This document shows positions 33,643 to 42,731 of a stretch of 50,187 nt of DNA, one piece after another; positions within the stretch are counted from its first letter, which is position 1, and each line of letters opens with the position of its first letter. The stretch covers positions 1-50,187 of the forward strand of contig SKKH01000123.1 in the NCBI GenBank assembly GCA_007121555.1, read 5' to 3'. Origin of the DNA: Gemmatimonadota bacterium. GTDB lineage: Bacteria > Gemmatimonadota > Gemmatimonadetes > Longimicrobiales > Gaopeijiaceae. Position numbers and translations under genes: made by a program. The notes under the pieces were generated by a model. That model saw only the letters and a list, made by a program, of their open reading frames with translations. It did not search any database and was not told where the DNA came from.

Positions 33643-36255
33643 TCAGGTCACTGGGCCCAGCATGCGAAGGGCCTCCCGGAGGTGGGCCTGCGTTTCCCGG
33701 TCCATCCCGCCCCCGGCCAGCGCCGCCTCCAGCTCGTCGGCCAGGAGCTGGAGCTGCTCCCGAACCAGGGGCACGACATCGGTCTGCTGCAGTTGGAAGG
33801 GGGTCCGGAGCTCCAGGTCGTCGAACCCCGGGGTATCCAGGTCTGGGCGGTAATCCCCTGGAGGAGACGGGGGATCGTCCGGTCCCTCCTCCAGGAGCGC
33901 CAGCATCCGGTGGAGATATCCGCGCTGGAGGTTGCGGCGGAAGGTGTCTGCGGACTCGCCGCCCTCCAGCTCCCGCCAGACGGATCCCCGGAGATCATCC
34001 AGCATCTCCGCAGGGGCGTAGGCCGCGGTCCCGTCCAGGGCCTGCTGCTCGACCATGCGCTCCAGGCGCGCCGAGTTCAGGAGCTGATTCAGGCTGTTCA
34101 CCTGGTACCAGCGGATCCTCTCCACCGTGCCCACATGCTCGAAGCGGCGGAGGAGGTCCCGGTCCAGAAGCCACTCCGGCGTCTCCCACACGTACTCGGC
34201 CAGCCACTCCAGCGATCGGCGCTGCTCCTCGGCGGGAAGCGGGGTGTAGACCGGCCCTTCCTCGCCCACCACCTTCAGGTGCTCCTCGAATCCTCCGATG
34301 GCGCTGGTGACCCGGGTGATGAACCGGTTCCACTGAGCGAAGACCTGCATGTAGCGCTGCATGACCTCGTCGTAGGGCTCTCCGTCGACTCCGACCCAGT
34401 CCACGAGGTTGGGGACGACCCGGCGAAGGTTGGCCATCCCTAGCTCCGAGGCCTCGATCCACTCCCGCCCGATGGATTCGGTCTGCTGGTAGGGGTCGAA
34501 GTCGTTCCCGTAGCCGAAGCGATACATGGGGTCATGGGCCCTCTCCCGAACCCATCGGTCCAGGATGGGCCGCTCCTCCTCGGGGGTCGCCGCCTCTGGA
34601 ATCGGCCGGTACGCCCATTCGATGGCCCACTTGTCGTATTCCCCGACCGAGCGGTGCACTCGCAGCTCGCCATCCTCGGGCTGGGCCACATAGTTGAAGC
34701 GGGTCCGACCCACCACCGAGCCCGAGTTCCCCCACTGATCGGTGAAGGAGGCCGACCGGAGAGAGTCCACGGGAAAGGCGGAGTTGGCCTTCTGGTTGTG
34801 GGGGTAGCCCAGGGCGTGGGCCATCTCGTGGGAGACCACGTACCGGAGATACTCACCCATCTCCTCGGCGGGCACCGTCAGGCTCTGCACGTTGGGGTTT
34901 CGGGGTCCGGTCTGAGTCAGCGACCACCAGTGCACCCGCTTCATCAGCCCGTGGTACATGTTCATGTGGGCCCGAATCGTCTCCCCGGAGCGCGGGTCCA
35001 CCACGTCCGGCCCCGCGTTGGCGGAGAGTTCGGGGGTGGCCACGTAGCGGACCACGGAATAGCGGGCGTCCATGAGGTCGAAGTCGGGGTCATCCACCGG
35101 AGCCATCTCCGCTTGCACCGCGTTACGGAAGCCGGCGCGCTCGAAGGCGACGTTCCACTCCTCGATCCCCGCCTTGAAATAGGGCCGCCACTCTTCGGGA
35201 GTGGCTGGATCGATGTACCAGACGATGGGCTCCACCGGCTCCACCAGTTCGCCTCGCTGGAAGGCCTCCATGTCGGAGGGCTCGAGGCGGAAACGCTGGA
35301 CGTACCGCTTCGTTCTGGCGTACTGGGAAGGATCGCTGTAGTCGATGGTCTCCACCGTGATCATCCCGACCCGCTCATCGTGGAGGCGGGGCATCATGGG
35401 CTCCTCCGGAAGGAGCACCATGCTGTGGTTGGCCACCAGGGAGAGCGCCCCGGTTCGGCTCAGGGCGGGCGGGTTGTCGGCGTGGTAGGTGAGCAGGTTC
35501 CGAACCTCGATGTTGATGGGGAAGCTCCGGATGAATCGGATGTGGCTCCGGTCCGGATCCACCCCGTGCGTCTCCCATCGCTCCCGTCGCTCCCTGTCCA
35601 ACCCGAAGTTGGGATTCCCCGTGGTGTAGAGTTCGGAGACCTCGACGACGCTCGTCCCCTCGCCCTCGGTCGTCACCTCGAAGGAAGCGATGATGGGTTC
35701 GAAGCCGGCGTGGTCCACCGACGCCCGCACGGGATCATCGGAGGGGGCGGTCTGGGCGTGGCTCACCGCCTGCAGGAGGATCCGGTGCCCCTCTCGCACC
35801 CAGCGGACGACCTGGGTGTCGTAGTTCATGAACTGGGTCTCGTTCAGCCGGTCTCCCCCGGGGAGCATCTCCGTTCCAATGCCTGCCGGCATGGCCGACA
35901 TCCTGGAGAGGAGGGCCATCTCCCGTCCCAGGAGCGAGTCGGGGATCTCGAACCAGTAGCGGTCGCCGTCCCGGTGCACGTTGAAGAGCCCCTCCTCCAC
36001 CTCGGCCGCCGCCGGAATGACCTCATCCCAGGGGCGGGGTGCAGGGGGATCCCCGGAACGAACGTCCGCCATCGGGAGGGCGCTCCCGGGGATCCATGGC
36101 AAGTCCGGCCGGGATTCCGATGACAGCGCCCAGGCGGGCGTAAAGGCCAGGAGAGCCAGGGCGCATCCGATCCGGCGAAGGCGCGATGGGGCACTGGGCC
36201 GGGAGCGCTGAAGTACGGAAGGTGAGAGGGCAGGAGACGTCCGGCGCCGATCCAT
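33643..36255 (-). CDS. Exported zinc metalloprotease, DUF4953/DUF5117-like
   Basis: An 870-residue protein with a signal peptide (hydrophobic 28-44). The region 85-330 matches the DUF5118/DUF5117-like part: EEGLFNVHRDGDRYWFEIPD, ETQFMNYD and VRNLLTYHAD. The catalytic part has the full metzincin motif HEMAHALGYPH (476-486), with three His ligands and the general base Glu477, followed by a long alpha-helical tail. Such proteins are large exported zinc proteases of unknown substrate, widespread in Gemmatimonadota and Bacteroidota. ATG 36255 is chosen (GGAG 9 bases upstream) over ATG 36300. It is read before the NmrA-like gene, 10 bases apart. Confidence 0.92.
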   Translation of the reverse strand: MDRRRTSPALSPSVLQRSRPSAPSRLRRIGCALALLAFTPAWALSSESRPDLPWIPGSALPMADVRSGDPPAPRPWDEVIPAAAEVEEGLFNVHRDGDRYWFEIPDSLLGREMALLSRMSAMPAGIGTEMLPGGDRLNETQFMNYDTQVVRWVREGHRILLQAVSHAQTAPSDDPVRASVDHAGFEPIIASFEVTTEGEGTSVVEVSELYTTGNPNFGLDRERRERWETHGVDPDRSHIRFIRSFPINIEVRNLLTYHADNPPALSRTGALSLVANHSMVLLPEEPMMPRLHDERVGMITVETIDYSDPSQYARTKRYVQRFRLEPSDMEAFQRGELVEPVEPIVWYIDPATPEEWRPYFKAGIEEWNVAFERAGFRNAVQAEMAPVDDPDFDLMDARYSVVRYVATPELSANAGPDVVDPRSGETIRAHMNMYHGLMKRVHWWSLTQTGPRNPNVQSLTVPAEEMGEYLRYVVSHEMAHALGYPHNQKANSAFPVDSLRSASFTDQWGNSGSVVGRTRFNYVAQPEDGELRVHRSVGEYDKWAIEWAYRPIPEAATPEEERPILDRWVRERAHDPMYRFGYGNDFDPYQQTESIGREWIEASELGMANLRRVVPNLVDWVGVDGEPYDEVMQRYMQVFAQWNRFITRVTSAIGGFEEHLKVVGEEGPVYTPLPAEEQRRSLEWLAEYVWETPEWLLDRDLLRRFEHVGTVERIRWYQVNSLNQLLNSARLERMVEQQALDGTAAYAPAEMLDDLRGSVWRELEGGESADTFRRNLQRGYLHRMLALLEEGPDDPPSPPGDYRPDLDTPGFDDLELRTPFQLQQTDVVPLVREQLQLLADELEAALAGGGMDRETQAHLREALRMLGPVT

Positions 36256-36615
36256 CAGCCTGTTCTCCGGGATAGGGGGCAAGGGGGTGGGGGTTCGCAT
36301 CGTCTGCCACGGTACGGGGGGGAGGGCCGGGTCGGCAACTGCCCCGGTAGCGTGGGGGATCTCCGTTACCCCAGAACGACGGGGGCTACCTGCTCAAGCA
36401 GTCGGCCTCGCCCGAGCCGCTCCGGGCTGGCCCGGGACGTTCCGCCCCGAACAGGTCGGCGAGGCCCCGTCGAGGAGTGGCCGGCACTGCTTCACCGTCC
36501 TGTCGAGCTCGTGGCTGTTCCAGGCCCGGATCCTGCAGCTATCTTCCTCAGAAGTCTGGACCTGGCCCCGTGTCGGCCCCTCGAACGCCCTGCTCCGTCA
36601 GGAGGTCCCAACTTC
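36256..36615. promoter_or_regulatory. Divergent intergenic region (metalloprotease / sensor kinase)
   Basis: A 360-base gap with no convincing gene; frames through it lack family text. It must hold both promoters, but no clear boxes are seen. It contains a spaced inverted repeat, GGCCTCGCC (36404-36412) and GGCGAGGCC (36458-36466), and AGGAGG (36600-36605), the ribosome site of the kinase. Confidence 0.45.
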
Positions 36616-39180
36616 ATGAAATCTGACCCCCCGACAGGGATCTTGACTCCCAGCCACCTGGGTGCGCCTGCCCCTCACACGGACTCGGATCCCTACGGCA
36701 CGGACTTCATCGGCGAACTCGTGCGGAAGGTCGTGGATTTCTTCCCCGCCACTGGCGCCGTTCTGGCCTTCCTGGAACCCGAAGTGGAACACTCGGTCCG
36801 GACCCACCTCTTCCTCCTGAGGGGGGAGCGGCTGGCTGAAGTCTGCTACGACCTCCGAGGGACCCCGTGCGAGAGTGTGGTCCTCCAGGGGACCAGCGCC
36901 GTGTACTCAGATGGCCTCCAGGAGCGGTTTCCTGACGATGCCATGCTGGTGGAGTGTGGGCTGCATGCCTATGTCGGTGCTCCCGTCCATGGAAGCGATG
37001 GGACGGTGGAAGGCGTCGTGGCGGTCTTCTTCGAGACCTCGCTGGAGGACGCGGATCGGGTGCGTACCACCCTGGAATTCCTGGCGGCGTGGGTCTCGGC
37101 AGAGGTGAGCCGCCGCACTTCCGAGATGGCGCTCGCAACCTCCACAAGACGCACGGAACAGATCCTGGAGTCGGTAGGCGAGGGAATTGTAGGGGTGGAT
37201 GGGGAGGGACGGATCCTCTTCCACAACCCGGCGGCGAGCCGGATCCTGGGATGGGACGGTGACATGGTGGGCCGGGAGGTTCATCGGGTGCTGGCTCGTC
37301 ACGGGCTCGACGGCCAACCCCGTTCGGAGGATCGCTCTCCCTTCCGCCAGACGCTGATCGATGGAAGCATCCGTCGGGTGGACCATGAGTGCTTTCGGGC
37401 CCCAGGCGGCCCTTTGGTTCCCGTGGACTATGTCTGCGCCCCCCTCCAGAACGGTGCGGAGGACGTGGTGGGGGCGGTGGTGAGCTTCTCCGACATCAGC
37501 GAGCGGCGTTGGAACGACGGACTGCAATCCATGGAGCGGGCGGTCCTGGCGGCCATCTCCGAAGACCGGCCGCTGAACGAGATCCTCGAGGTGCTCATTT
37601 CGGGTCTGGACTCCCTCTCGCCGGAGATCATCGCCTCCGTCATGCTCGTCGATCGGAAGACCGGGCGACTGCGCACCGGGCCGGCCCCCCGCCTTCCGAA
37701 GGAGTACCTGGAGGCAGTGGATGGGATGTCCTTCGGCGAGGGAGTCGGATCCTGCGGTACCGCAGCCTTCCGAGGGGAATCCGTCTTCACCGAGGACATT
37801 GACGAGGACCCCCTCTGGGAGGACTGCCGGGAGCTCACCAGGGCCCATGGACTGCGCGCCTGCTGGTCCGTTCCGGTGATCGACGACAGGGGGGTCGTTC
37901 TGTGCACCTTCGCCCTCTACTCCCGGGTTCCGGCTCGACCCCGGGATCGGGATCTGAACGTGCTCACCAGGGCTACCCACCTGCTCCGTATCGCCATGGT
38001 GCGGACCCGCAGGCGAGAGGAACTCGAGGCCAGTCAGGAACGGTTTCGGCTCCTGGCCCATGCGACGAATGACGCCATCCTGGATTGGGAGCTGGAGTCC
38101 GGCACGCTCTGGTGGAACGAGGGCTTCCGAACTTTGGTCGGTCGAGATCAGGGGGGAGGCGAAACCGACGTGGATAGCTGGCTCGGGCGGATTCACCCGG
38201 AAGACAGGGACCTCGTGATCTCCGGTTTGGAGAAGGCCATGGAGGAGGGGCGGGAGCGCTGGTCCAGCGAGTACCGGTTCGAGAGGGACGACGGCAGCCA
38301 CGCCCTCGTTCGCGATCGGTGCCACCTGATGTACGATGAAGACGGCAAGGCGACTCGGGTCATCGGTGGCATCACCGACCTGACCGAGCGAAGGGAGTTG
38401 GAACGCCGGCTGCTGGAGAGTCAGAAGCTGGACAGTGTGGGCCGGCTGGCCGGAGGAGTGGCCCATGACTTCAACAACCTCCTCTCCGTGATCCTGGGAA
38501 CGGTGGATCTGACGCTCGACGCAATGGCCGGCGATGCGGACCACCGTGAGGAGATCGAGACCATTCGCCAGGCCGCAGAGCGGGCCGGCCGCCTCACTCG
38601 CAACCTGCTCGCCTTCAGTCGGCGTCAGATCATGCGACCCGAGGAGCTGGACCTGAACTCCCTGGTCGACGAGACGCTGGACCTTCTCCGGCGCCTGATC
38701 ACCGAGACCATCCAGGTGTCGTTCCACCCGGCCACGAGCCCCCTCCGGGTGTTCGTGGACCGTGCCCAGCTCGAGCAGGTGATCGTGAATCTGGTGCTCA
38801 ATGCACGAGACGCCATGCCCCGGGGAGGACGGTTGGAACTGAAGACCGGACTCACCCGGGTGGAGTCGAGTAGCCCGGAAGAGGCAGGCGGTCCGGAAGC
38901 ACTCCCGGCCGGCTCCTACGCATTGCTCACGGTGGAGGACACGGGGATAGGGGTGGATCCGGAGATGCTCGATCAGATCTTCGAACCCTTCTTTACCACC
39001 AAGGAGACCGGACGGGGGACGGGTCTTGGTCTGGCCACCGTCTACGGCATCATCCAGCAGAGCGGCGGTCGGATCGAAGTGAACTCCGAAGTGGGTGTCG
39101 GCTCGATCTTCCGCGTCCTCCTCCCCATCCAGACCGATCCGGACCGGGCGGGTCGGTCGGACACGCCGGGCAGCTCCTGA
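36616..39180 (+). CDS. Cytoplasmic multi-domain sensor histidine kinase (GAF-PAS-GAF-PAS-HK)
   Basis: An 854-residue protein without membrane helices. Domains by residue: GAF (about 30-165; VLAFLEPEVEHSVR), PAS (180-300; ESVGEGIVGVDGEGRILFHN), GAF (305-460; SVMLVDRKTGRLR and GSCGTAAFRGESVFTEDI), PAS/PAC (473-595), HisKA with His617 (GGVAHDFNNLLSVILG), and HATPase_c (VNLVLNARDAMPRGG, VEDTGIGVD, FEPFFTTKETG, GTGLGLATVYG). The second GAF has the SCGTAAF pattern of free-Met-R-sulfoxide-reductase-like or redox GAFs; the ligand is unknown. AGGAGG lies 10 bases before ATG 36616. It has no receiver; the gene 149 bases downstream encodes one joined to a diguanylate cyclase, a likely partner. Confidence 0.93.
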   Translation: MKSDPPTGILTPSHLGAPAPHTDSDPYGTDFIGELVRKVVDFFPATGAVLAFLEPEVEHSVRTHLFLLRGERLAEVCYDLRGTPCESVVLQGTSAVYSDGLQERFPDDAMLVECGLHAYVGAPVHGSDGTVEGVVAVFFETSLEDADRVRTTLEFLAAWVSAEVSRRTSEMALATSTRRTEQILESVGEGIVGVDGEGRILFHNPAASRILGWDGDMVGREVHRVLARHGLDGQPRSEDRSPFRQTLIDGSIRRVDHECFRAPGGPLVPVDYVCAPLQNGAEDVVGAVVSFSDISERRWNDGLQSMERAVLAAISEDRPLNEILEVLISGLDSLSPEIIASVMLVDRKTGRLRTGPAPRLPKEYLEAVDGMSFGEGVGSCGTAAFRGESVFTEDIDEDPLWEDCRELTRAHGLRACWSVPVIDDRGVVLCTFALYSRVPARPRDRDLNVLTRATHLLRIAMVRTRRREELEASQERFRLLAHATNDAILDWELESGTLWWNEGFRTLVGRDQGGGETDVDSWLGRIHPEDRDLVISGLEKAMEEGRERWSSEYRFERDDGSHALVRDRCHLMYDEDGKATRVIGGITDLTERRELERRLLESQKLDSVGRLAGGVAHDFNNLLSVILGTVDLTLDAMAGDADHREEIETIRQAAERAGRLTRNLLAFSRRQIMRPEELDLNSLVDETLDLLRRLITETIQVSFHPATSPLRVFVDRAQLEQVIVNLVLNARDAMPRGGRLELKTGLTRVESSSPEEAGGPEALPAGSYALLTVEDTGIGVDPEMLDQIFEPFFTTKETGRGTGLGLATVYGIIQQSGGRIEVNSEVGVGSIFRVLLPIQTDPDRAGRSDTPGSS

Positions 39181-39329
39181 AGGCTGTCGTACGTCATGCC
39201 GACCAAGCCAGACCCTTGCCTCTGGGGTTGCCGGGATGACGCGGGTGATCATGTTTACTGTTCCCCCCTCGCACCCAATGCTCTGGAGCTCGATCCTTGG
39301 TTGATCCTCAGGATTCTGCGGTCCCCCCG

Positions 39330-40328
39330 ATGCGGATCGTTGCCGTGGACGACGACCCCCTGGAGCTGGAGTTGCTCAGGAGCCGGCTCGAGAGCTGGGG
39401 CCACGAGGTGGCCATATTCGGAAGCGGGGAGGAGGCCTGGGCCGTCATGGAGGAGGAGGGGCGGCCCCAGATCGCCATTCTGGACTGGATGCTTCCGGGA
39501 ATCTCGGGTCTGGAGCTGTGTCGGAGGATCCGGACGCTGGACGGCCCCTACACCTACACCCTGGTTCTCACTGGGAAGGCCGAGAAGAAGGACCTTCTGG
39601 AGGGCTTCGCCGCGGGAGCCGACGACTACCTCACGAAGCCCTATGACCTCCTCGAGCTGCGGGCCCGCCTCCGGGCTGGAGCCAGGATCGTCGATCTCCA
39701 GCGCAGGCTCATCGAGGCTCACGAGGCGCTTCGCCTCCAGGCCATGAAGGATTCACTCACCGGCATCCTGAACCACGGCGCGGTGGTTCAGGCTCTTTCC
39801 CGGGAGGTGGATCGGGCGAGGCGGGAAGGTCATCCCCTGGCCGTCATCCTGGCGGACATCGATCGGTTCAAGGAGGTCAACGACGCCTACGGCCACCTGG
39901 TCGGCGACGAGGTGCTCCGGGAGGTGGCCCTGCGTCTTCGGGAGTGTCTCCGCTCGTACGATGCACTCGGGAGATACGGCGGGGAGGAGTTTCTCATCGT
40001 CCTCCCCAACATCGAACCCGACCCGGCCCTCGGGCTGGCGGAGCGGGTGCGTCAGGTGATCGCCCAGGACCCGTTCCGGGTGGGCGAGCTGGAGGTTCCG
40101 GTCACCCTGAGTCAGGGGGTGGTGACCTGGCCGAAGGCGGAGCAGCTGACCCCGGAGCGGCTCATCGGGGCCGCCGACCGGGCTCTCTACGCCGCCAAGC
40201 ACGCCGGTCGCGATGTGGTCCGGTGGATGCGCTTCGACCCCAACACTTCAAGCGCCTCCCTCGTCCCCTACCCACCGGCATCGGGGCGGATCGTTTCCGG
40301 TGCCTCCGAGGAGGAAGGCGGACCCTGA
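39330..40328 (+). CDS. Response-regulator diguanylate cyclase (REC-GGDEF)
   Basis: A 332-residue protein: a receiver domain (1-115; VAVDDDPLELELL, phospho-acceptor Asp in ILDWMLPG, LTGKAEKKDLLEGF, Lys in YLTKPYD), a linker helix (LRLQAMKDSLTGILNHGA) and a GGDEF domain with the active motif GGEEF. RSYD lies five residues upstream of it, the inhibitory I-site RxxD. It makes cyclic di-GMP from GTP when phosphorylated, with product feedback (family knowledge). ATG 39330 gives the usual receiver start; TTG 39297 would add 11 residues. It follows the GAF/PAS kinase and overlaps the opposite methyltransferase gene by 61 bases. Confidence 0.93.
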   Translation: MRIVAVDDDPLELELLRSRLESWGHEVAIFGSGEEAWAVMEEEGRPQIAILDWMLPGISGLELCRRIRTLDGPYTYTLVLTGKAEKKDLLEGFAAGADDYLTKPYDLLELRARLRAGARIVDLQRRLIEAHEALRLQAMKDSLTGILNHGAVVQALSREVDRARREGHPLAVILADIDRFKEVNDAYGHLVGDEVLREVALRLRECLRSYDALGRYGGEEFLIVLPNIEPDPALGLAERVRQVIAQDPFRVGELEVPVTLSQGVVTWPKAEQLTPERLIGAADRALYAAKHAGRDVVRWMRFDPNTSSASLVPYPPASGRIVSGASEEEGGP

Positions 40329-40999
40329 CACTGGCGTTCCCCCTCGGCCGGTTTTCGGAACAGTCCGACGTTACGATGCGGGAAGTGAACCATCCACCCA
40401 TGACGGTCGGCCACCCACTCCAGGGTGGTTCGGCGGTAGAACACCACGTGGGTCGGATCCCTGGCGTAGTACCAGGCTCCGAAGTCGGCCTGGTCGTCCA
40501 GGACCTCCGTCATGATCGCCAGCCATCCCCCCGGACGCAGGAGCCCGTCCAGCCGCCGAAACTCCCGTTCTGGGTCGTGGAAGTGCTCCGCCGTCTCGGT
40601 GCAGGTCACAAAGTCGTACCGATCCTCCAGTACGATGGGGTCGGGGGCGTAGAACGGGTCGTAGATCCGGGTGGGGTGGCCGGACTCCTCCAGCATCGCC
40701 TGAAGCGCCGGGCCCGGGCCGGCTCCGTAGTCCAAGCCTCGGGAGCCCGGGGGAAGGAGCGGACGTAGGGGATCCAGAAGTCGGCTCAGAAAGCTCCGAT
40801 ACCCGGGGTCTGAGGGGTCATTCTCATGGGTATCGTAGCGGGCTCGTTCCGCCTCCGGAGAGGGCCGATCTGCCGGATCCATGAAGGCCAGTCGACATCG
40901 AGGACAGTCGAAGTACCGTCGTCCGTGCGCCGAAGCCAGCGTGAGGGTGATGGATTCGTGGCAGAGAGGGCAAGGTGGGTTCACGGGCCGAAGGGGCAT
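40268..40999 (-). CDS. SAM-dependent methyltransferase with N-terminal zinc ribbon
   Basis: A 243-residue protein. Residues 8-37 hold a Cys4 zinc-ribbon-like unit (CPLC and CPRC spaced about 22 residues, RYFDCPRCRLAFMDP), followed by a Rossmann-fold methyltransferase: motif I LDYGAGPGPALQAML, motif II near RIYDPFYAP, and FVTCTETAEHF and PGGWLAIMTEV. The substrate is unknown; the zinc-ribbon type occurs in rRNA and other small-molecule methyltransferases. It is read from ATG 40999; the frame is open upstream to 41197, but that text is not conserved. No Shine-Dalgarno is visible. Its 3' end overlaps the diguanylate cyclase gene by 61 bases, tail to tail. Confidence 0.9.
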   Translation of the reverse strand: MPLRPVNPPCPLCHESITLTLASAHGRRYFDCPRCRLAFMDPADRPSPEAERARYDTHENDPSDPGYRSFLSRLLDPLRPLLPPGSRGLDYGAGPGPALQAMLEESGHPTRIYDPFYAPDPIVLEDRYDFVTCTETAEHFHDPEREFRRLDGLLRPGGWLAIMTEVLDDQADFGAWYYARDPTHVVFYRRTTLEWVADRHGWMVHFPHRNVGLFRKPAEGERQCQGPPSSSEAPETIRPDAGG

Positions 41000-41147
41000 G
41001 AGGGGATTCTGGCGCAATCGCGTATATTCACAATGCCGTTGCACTGGTTGCTTTTTTCCGGGTGGAACGTGCATATTTTTCCTAGCCACCTCAATCGACG
41101 CCCCTGAACGTTCGGGGCGGGTCTCCCTCCTCCTACCGGATCCGCCC
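41000..41147. promoter_or_regulatory. Divergent promoter region (methyltransferase / transglycosylase)
   Basis: An AT-rich patch (41025-41085) in a GC-rich surrounding. On the plus strand TTGCTT (41048-41053) and CATATT (41072-41077), 18 bases apart, are promoter-like for the transglycosylase. On the minus strand a TATACG element lies near 41025, within 25 bases of the methyltransferase ATG, so that transcript may have a very short leader. Confidence 0.4.
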
Positions 41148-42707
41148 ATGCGAAGTGTCCATGTCCCGGGTACCGTCGCCCTCACAGGGGCGGCCATGCT
41201 GCTCGCAGCAGGGATTGGCCCGCTGTCGGCTCAGTCCAACTCCGAAATGAGCTGGGCGCTGGAGCTGGAGAGACCGGCGGTCGAGGCTCCGACGCCCGAA
41301 GCCGACCTCTCCCTCTTCCCACCGGCCCAGCGGGTGGAGCGCATCGCGCTTCAACGACTCTCCGACGATGTGGCCGCCATGCGGCAGTTTCGCCCTGGCT
41401 ACCCGTTCTGGCAGCACATCTTCACCATCCCGGACGGCTCGGTGGCCTTCGGCAGCGCGGTCGACGGCCGTCTTCTGGCGGTCTTTCCGGCTCGGGGCGA
41501 CTGGCACCGGACGGCTCGGTGGGAAGACCCCACCCTCTCCTACGCGCTGAACGGCCACCGGTTGGAGTCCCGGATGAGCTCCCGCCGCGACCAGGTGTCC
41601 GAGATCCTGGAGCCTCGGGTCGGACCGGTTCTCCACAACGCGACCCGAGGGCGCTTCCTGCTTCCCAACGCACGGCGATACGGGAGCTTTCTGTCGGAGT
41701 GGGGACTGATCTATGAGCGGTTCGGGGTGCCCGCCGAAGTGGGACTGGCGCAGGCGATCCTGGAGTCGGGGCTCAACGGGACCATCCGGTCCGAGGCGCG
41801 GGCCATCGGCTTCTGCCAGTGGCTTCCTTCCAACTGGGACCGCATGAAGCGCCTGTCGCCCCATGAGATCGAAGGGCACAACCAGACCACCCAGGCTCCG
41901 TATTGTGCCGCGTATCTGACCATCCTCGCGACCAAGTACGGGAGCTATATCCCGGCGCTTTCAGAGCATCACGCCGGCGGGACCAACGTGGGCCGAACGG
42001 TGATCAATGGGGAGCGGCTCGGGGCCACCTCGGCCCGGGAGCAGTATCTGGTGGGATCGGAGTTCCACAGGGAGCTCCGGGGGATCTCGAGCCGGCGGTT
42101 CCGGGAGGTCGTCCGGACCTATGGTCCCCGCTCCTTCCTCTACTCCGAGATGGTGTTCGGGAACACCTACAATGTGACGAACCTCCGGGAGAGCATCCAC
42201 CAGGAACGGATCTACGCCATGCGAGCCCCCCGGTCCATCCCCATCGAAGAGGTGGCTCGCCGGTCCGGGCTTTCCCTCGACGAGGTGCGTCGCTACAACC
42301 CGGCGCTGATCCGGCAGGTCCCCCGGACCGCGACCGTGTACCTGCCGACCTACATCCCTGAATTCGGACCCGATGTGAGCTACTGGCACCGGGACGCCGA
42401 CCCGGCGTTCACCGAACTCCTTTCGGAGTTCCTGCAGCTTGACGCCAGCGTCGAGGAGTGGGAGAGCCCCGCGTTCGCTCCCATCCTCCGGGAATACCGG
42501 TCGCGTTTTCAGGCCACCGGAACCGAGGAGGGCACGGTGATGGCCACCGCGCTGGGCTACGTGATCCAGGAGAAGTATACGGGAAGCCGAGCGGAGATTC
42601 TGAGGGAGTTCCGGACCGATCCCGGGGTGCGCCGCCTGGTCCAGGAGGGGATCCGGGAGTGGAACGCAAATGGAGGAGGCGCACCCCACTCCGCCGTGGC
42701 GCGCTAA
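41148..42707 (+). CDS. Exported lytic transglycosylase-like protein
   Basis: A 519-residue protein with a signal peptide (hydrophobic 9-26, cut near PLSAQ). A central domain has VGLAQAILESGLNGTIRS, with the SLT-type catalytic Glu in ILESGLN, and AIGFCQWLPSNWDRMKRL and APYCAAYLTILATKYGS, typical of lysozyme-like transglycosylases. A LysM-like unit follows (IPIEEVARRSGLSLDEVRRYNPAL, then TVYLPTYIP). It should bind and cleave peptidoglycan in the periplasm. The frame is open upstream to 40881, but ATG 41148 gives the signal peptide. It converges on the DUF5916 gene with a 24-base gap. Its N-terminal 150 residues are of unknown function. Confidence 0.88.
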   Translation: MRSVHVPGTVALTGAAMLLAAGIGPLSAQSNSEMSWALELERPAVEAPTPEADLSLFPPAQRVERIALQRLSDDVAAMRQFRPGYPFWQHIFTIPDGSVAFGSAVDGRLLAVFPARGDWHRTARWEDPTLSYALNGHRLESRMSSRRDQVSEILEPRVGPVLHNATRGRFLLPNARRYGSFLSEWGLIYERFGVPAEVGLAQAILESGLNGTIRSEARAIGFCQWLPSNWDRMKRLSPHEIEGHNQTTQAPYCAAYLTILATKYGSYIPALSEHHAGGTNVGRTVINGERLGATSAREQYLVGSEFHRELRGISSRRFREVVRTYGPRSFLYSEMVFGNTYNVTNLRESIHQERIYAMRAPRSIPIEEVARRSGLSLDEVRRYNPALIRQVPRTATVYLPTYIPEFGPDVSYWHRDADPAFTELLSEFLQLDASVEEWESPAFAPILREYRSRFQATGTEEGTVMATALGYVIQEKYTGSRAEILREFRTDPGVRRLVQEGIREWNANGGGAPHSAVAR

Positions 42708-42731
42708 CTCCCGGGCTTCGACCCGACTTCG

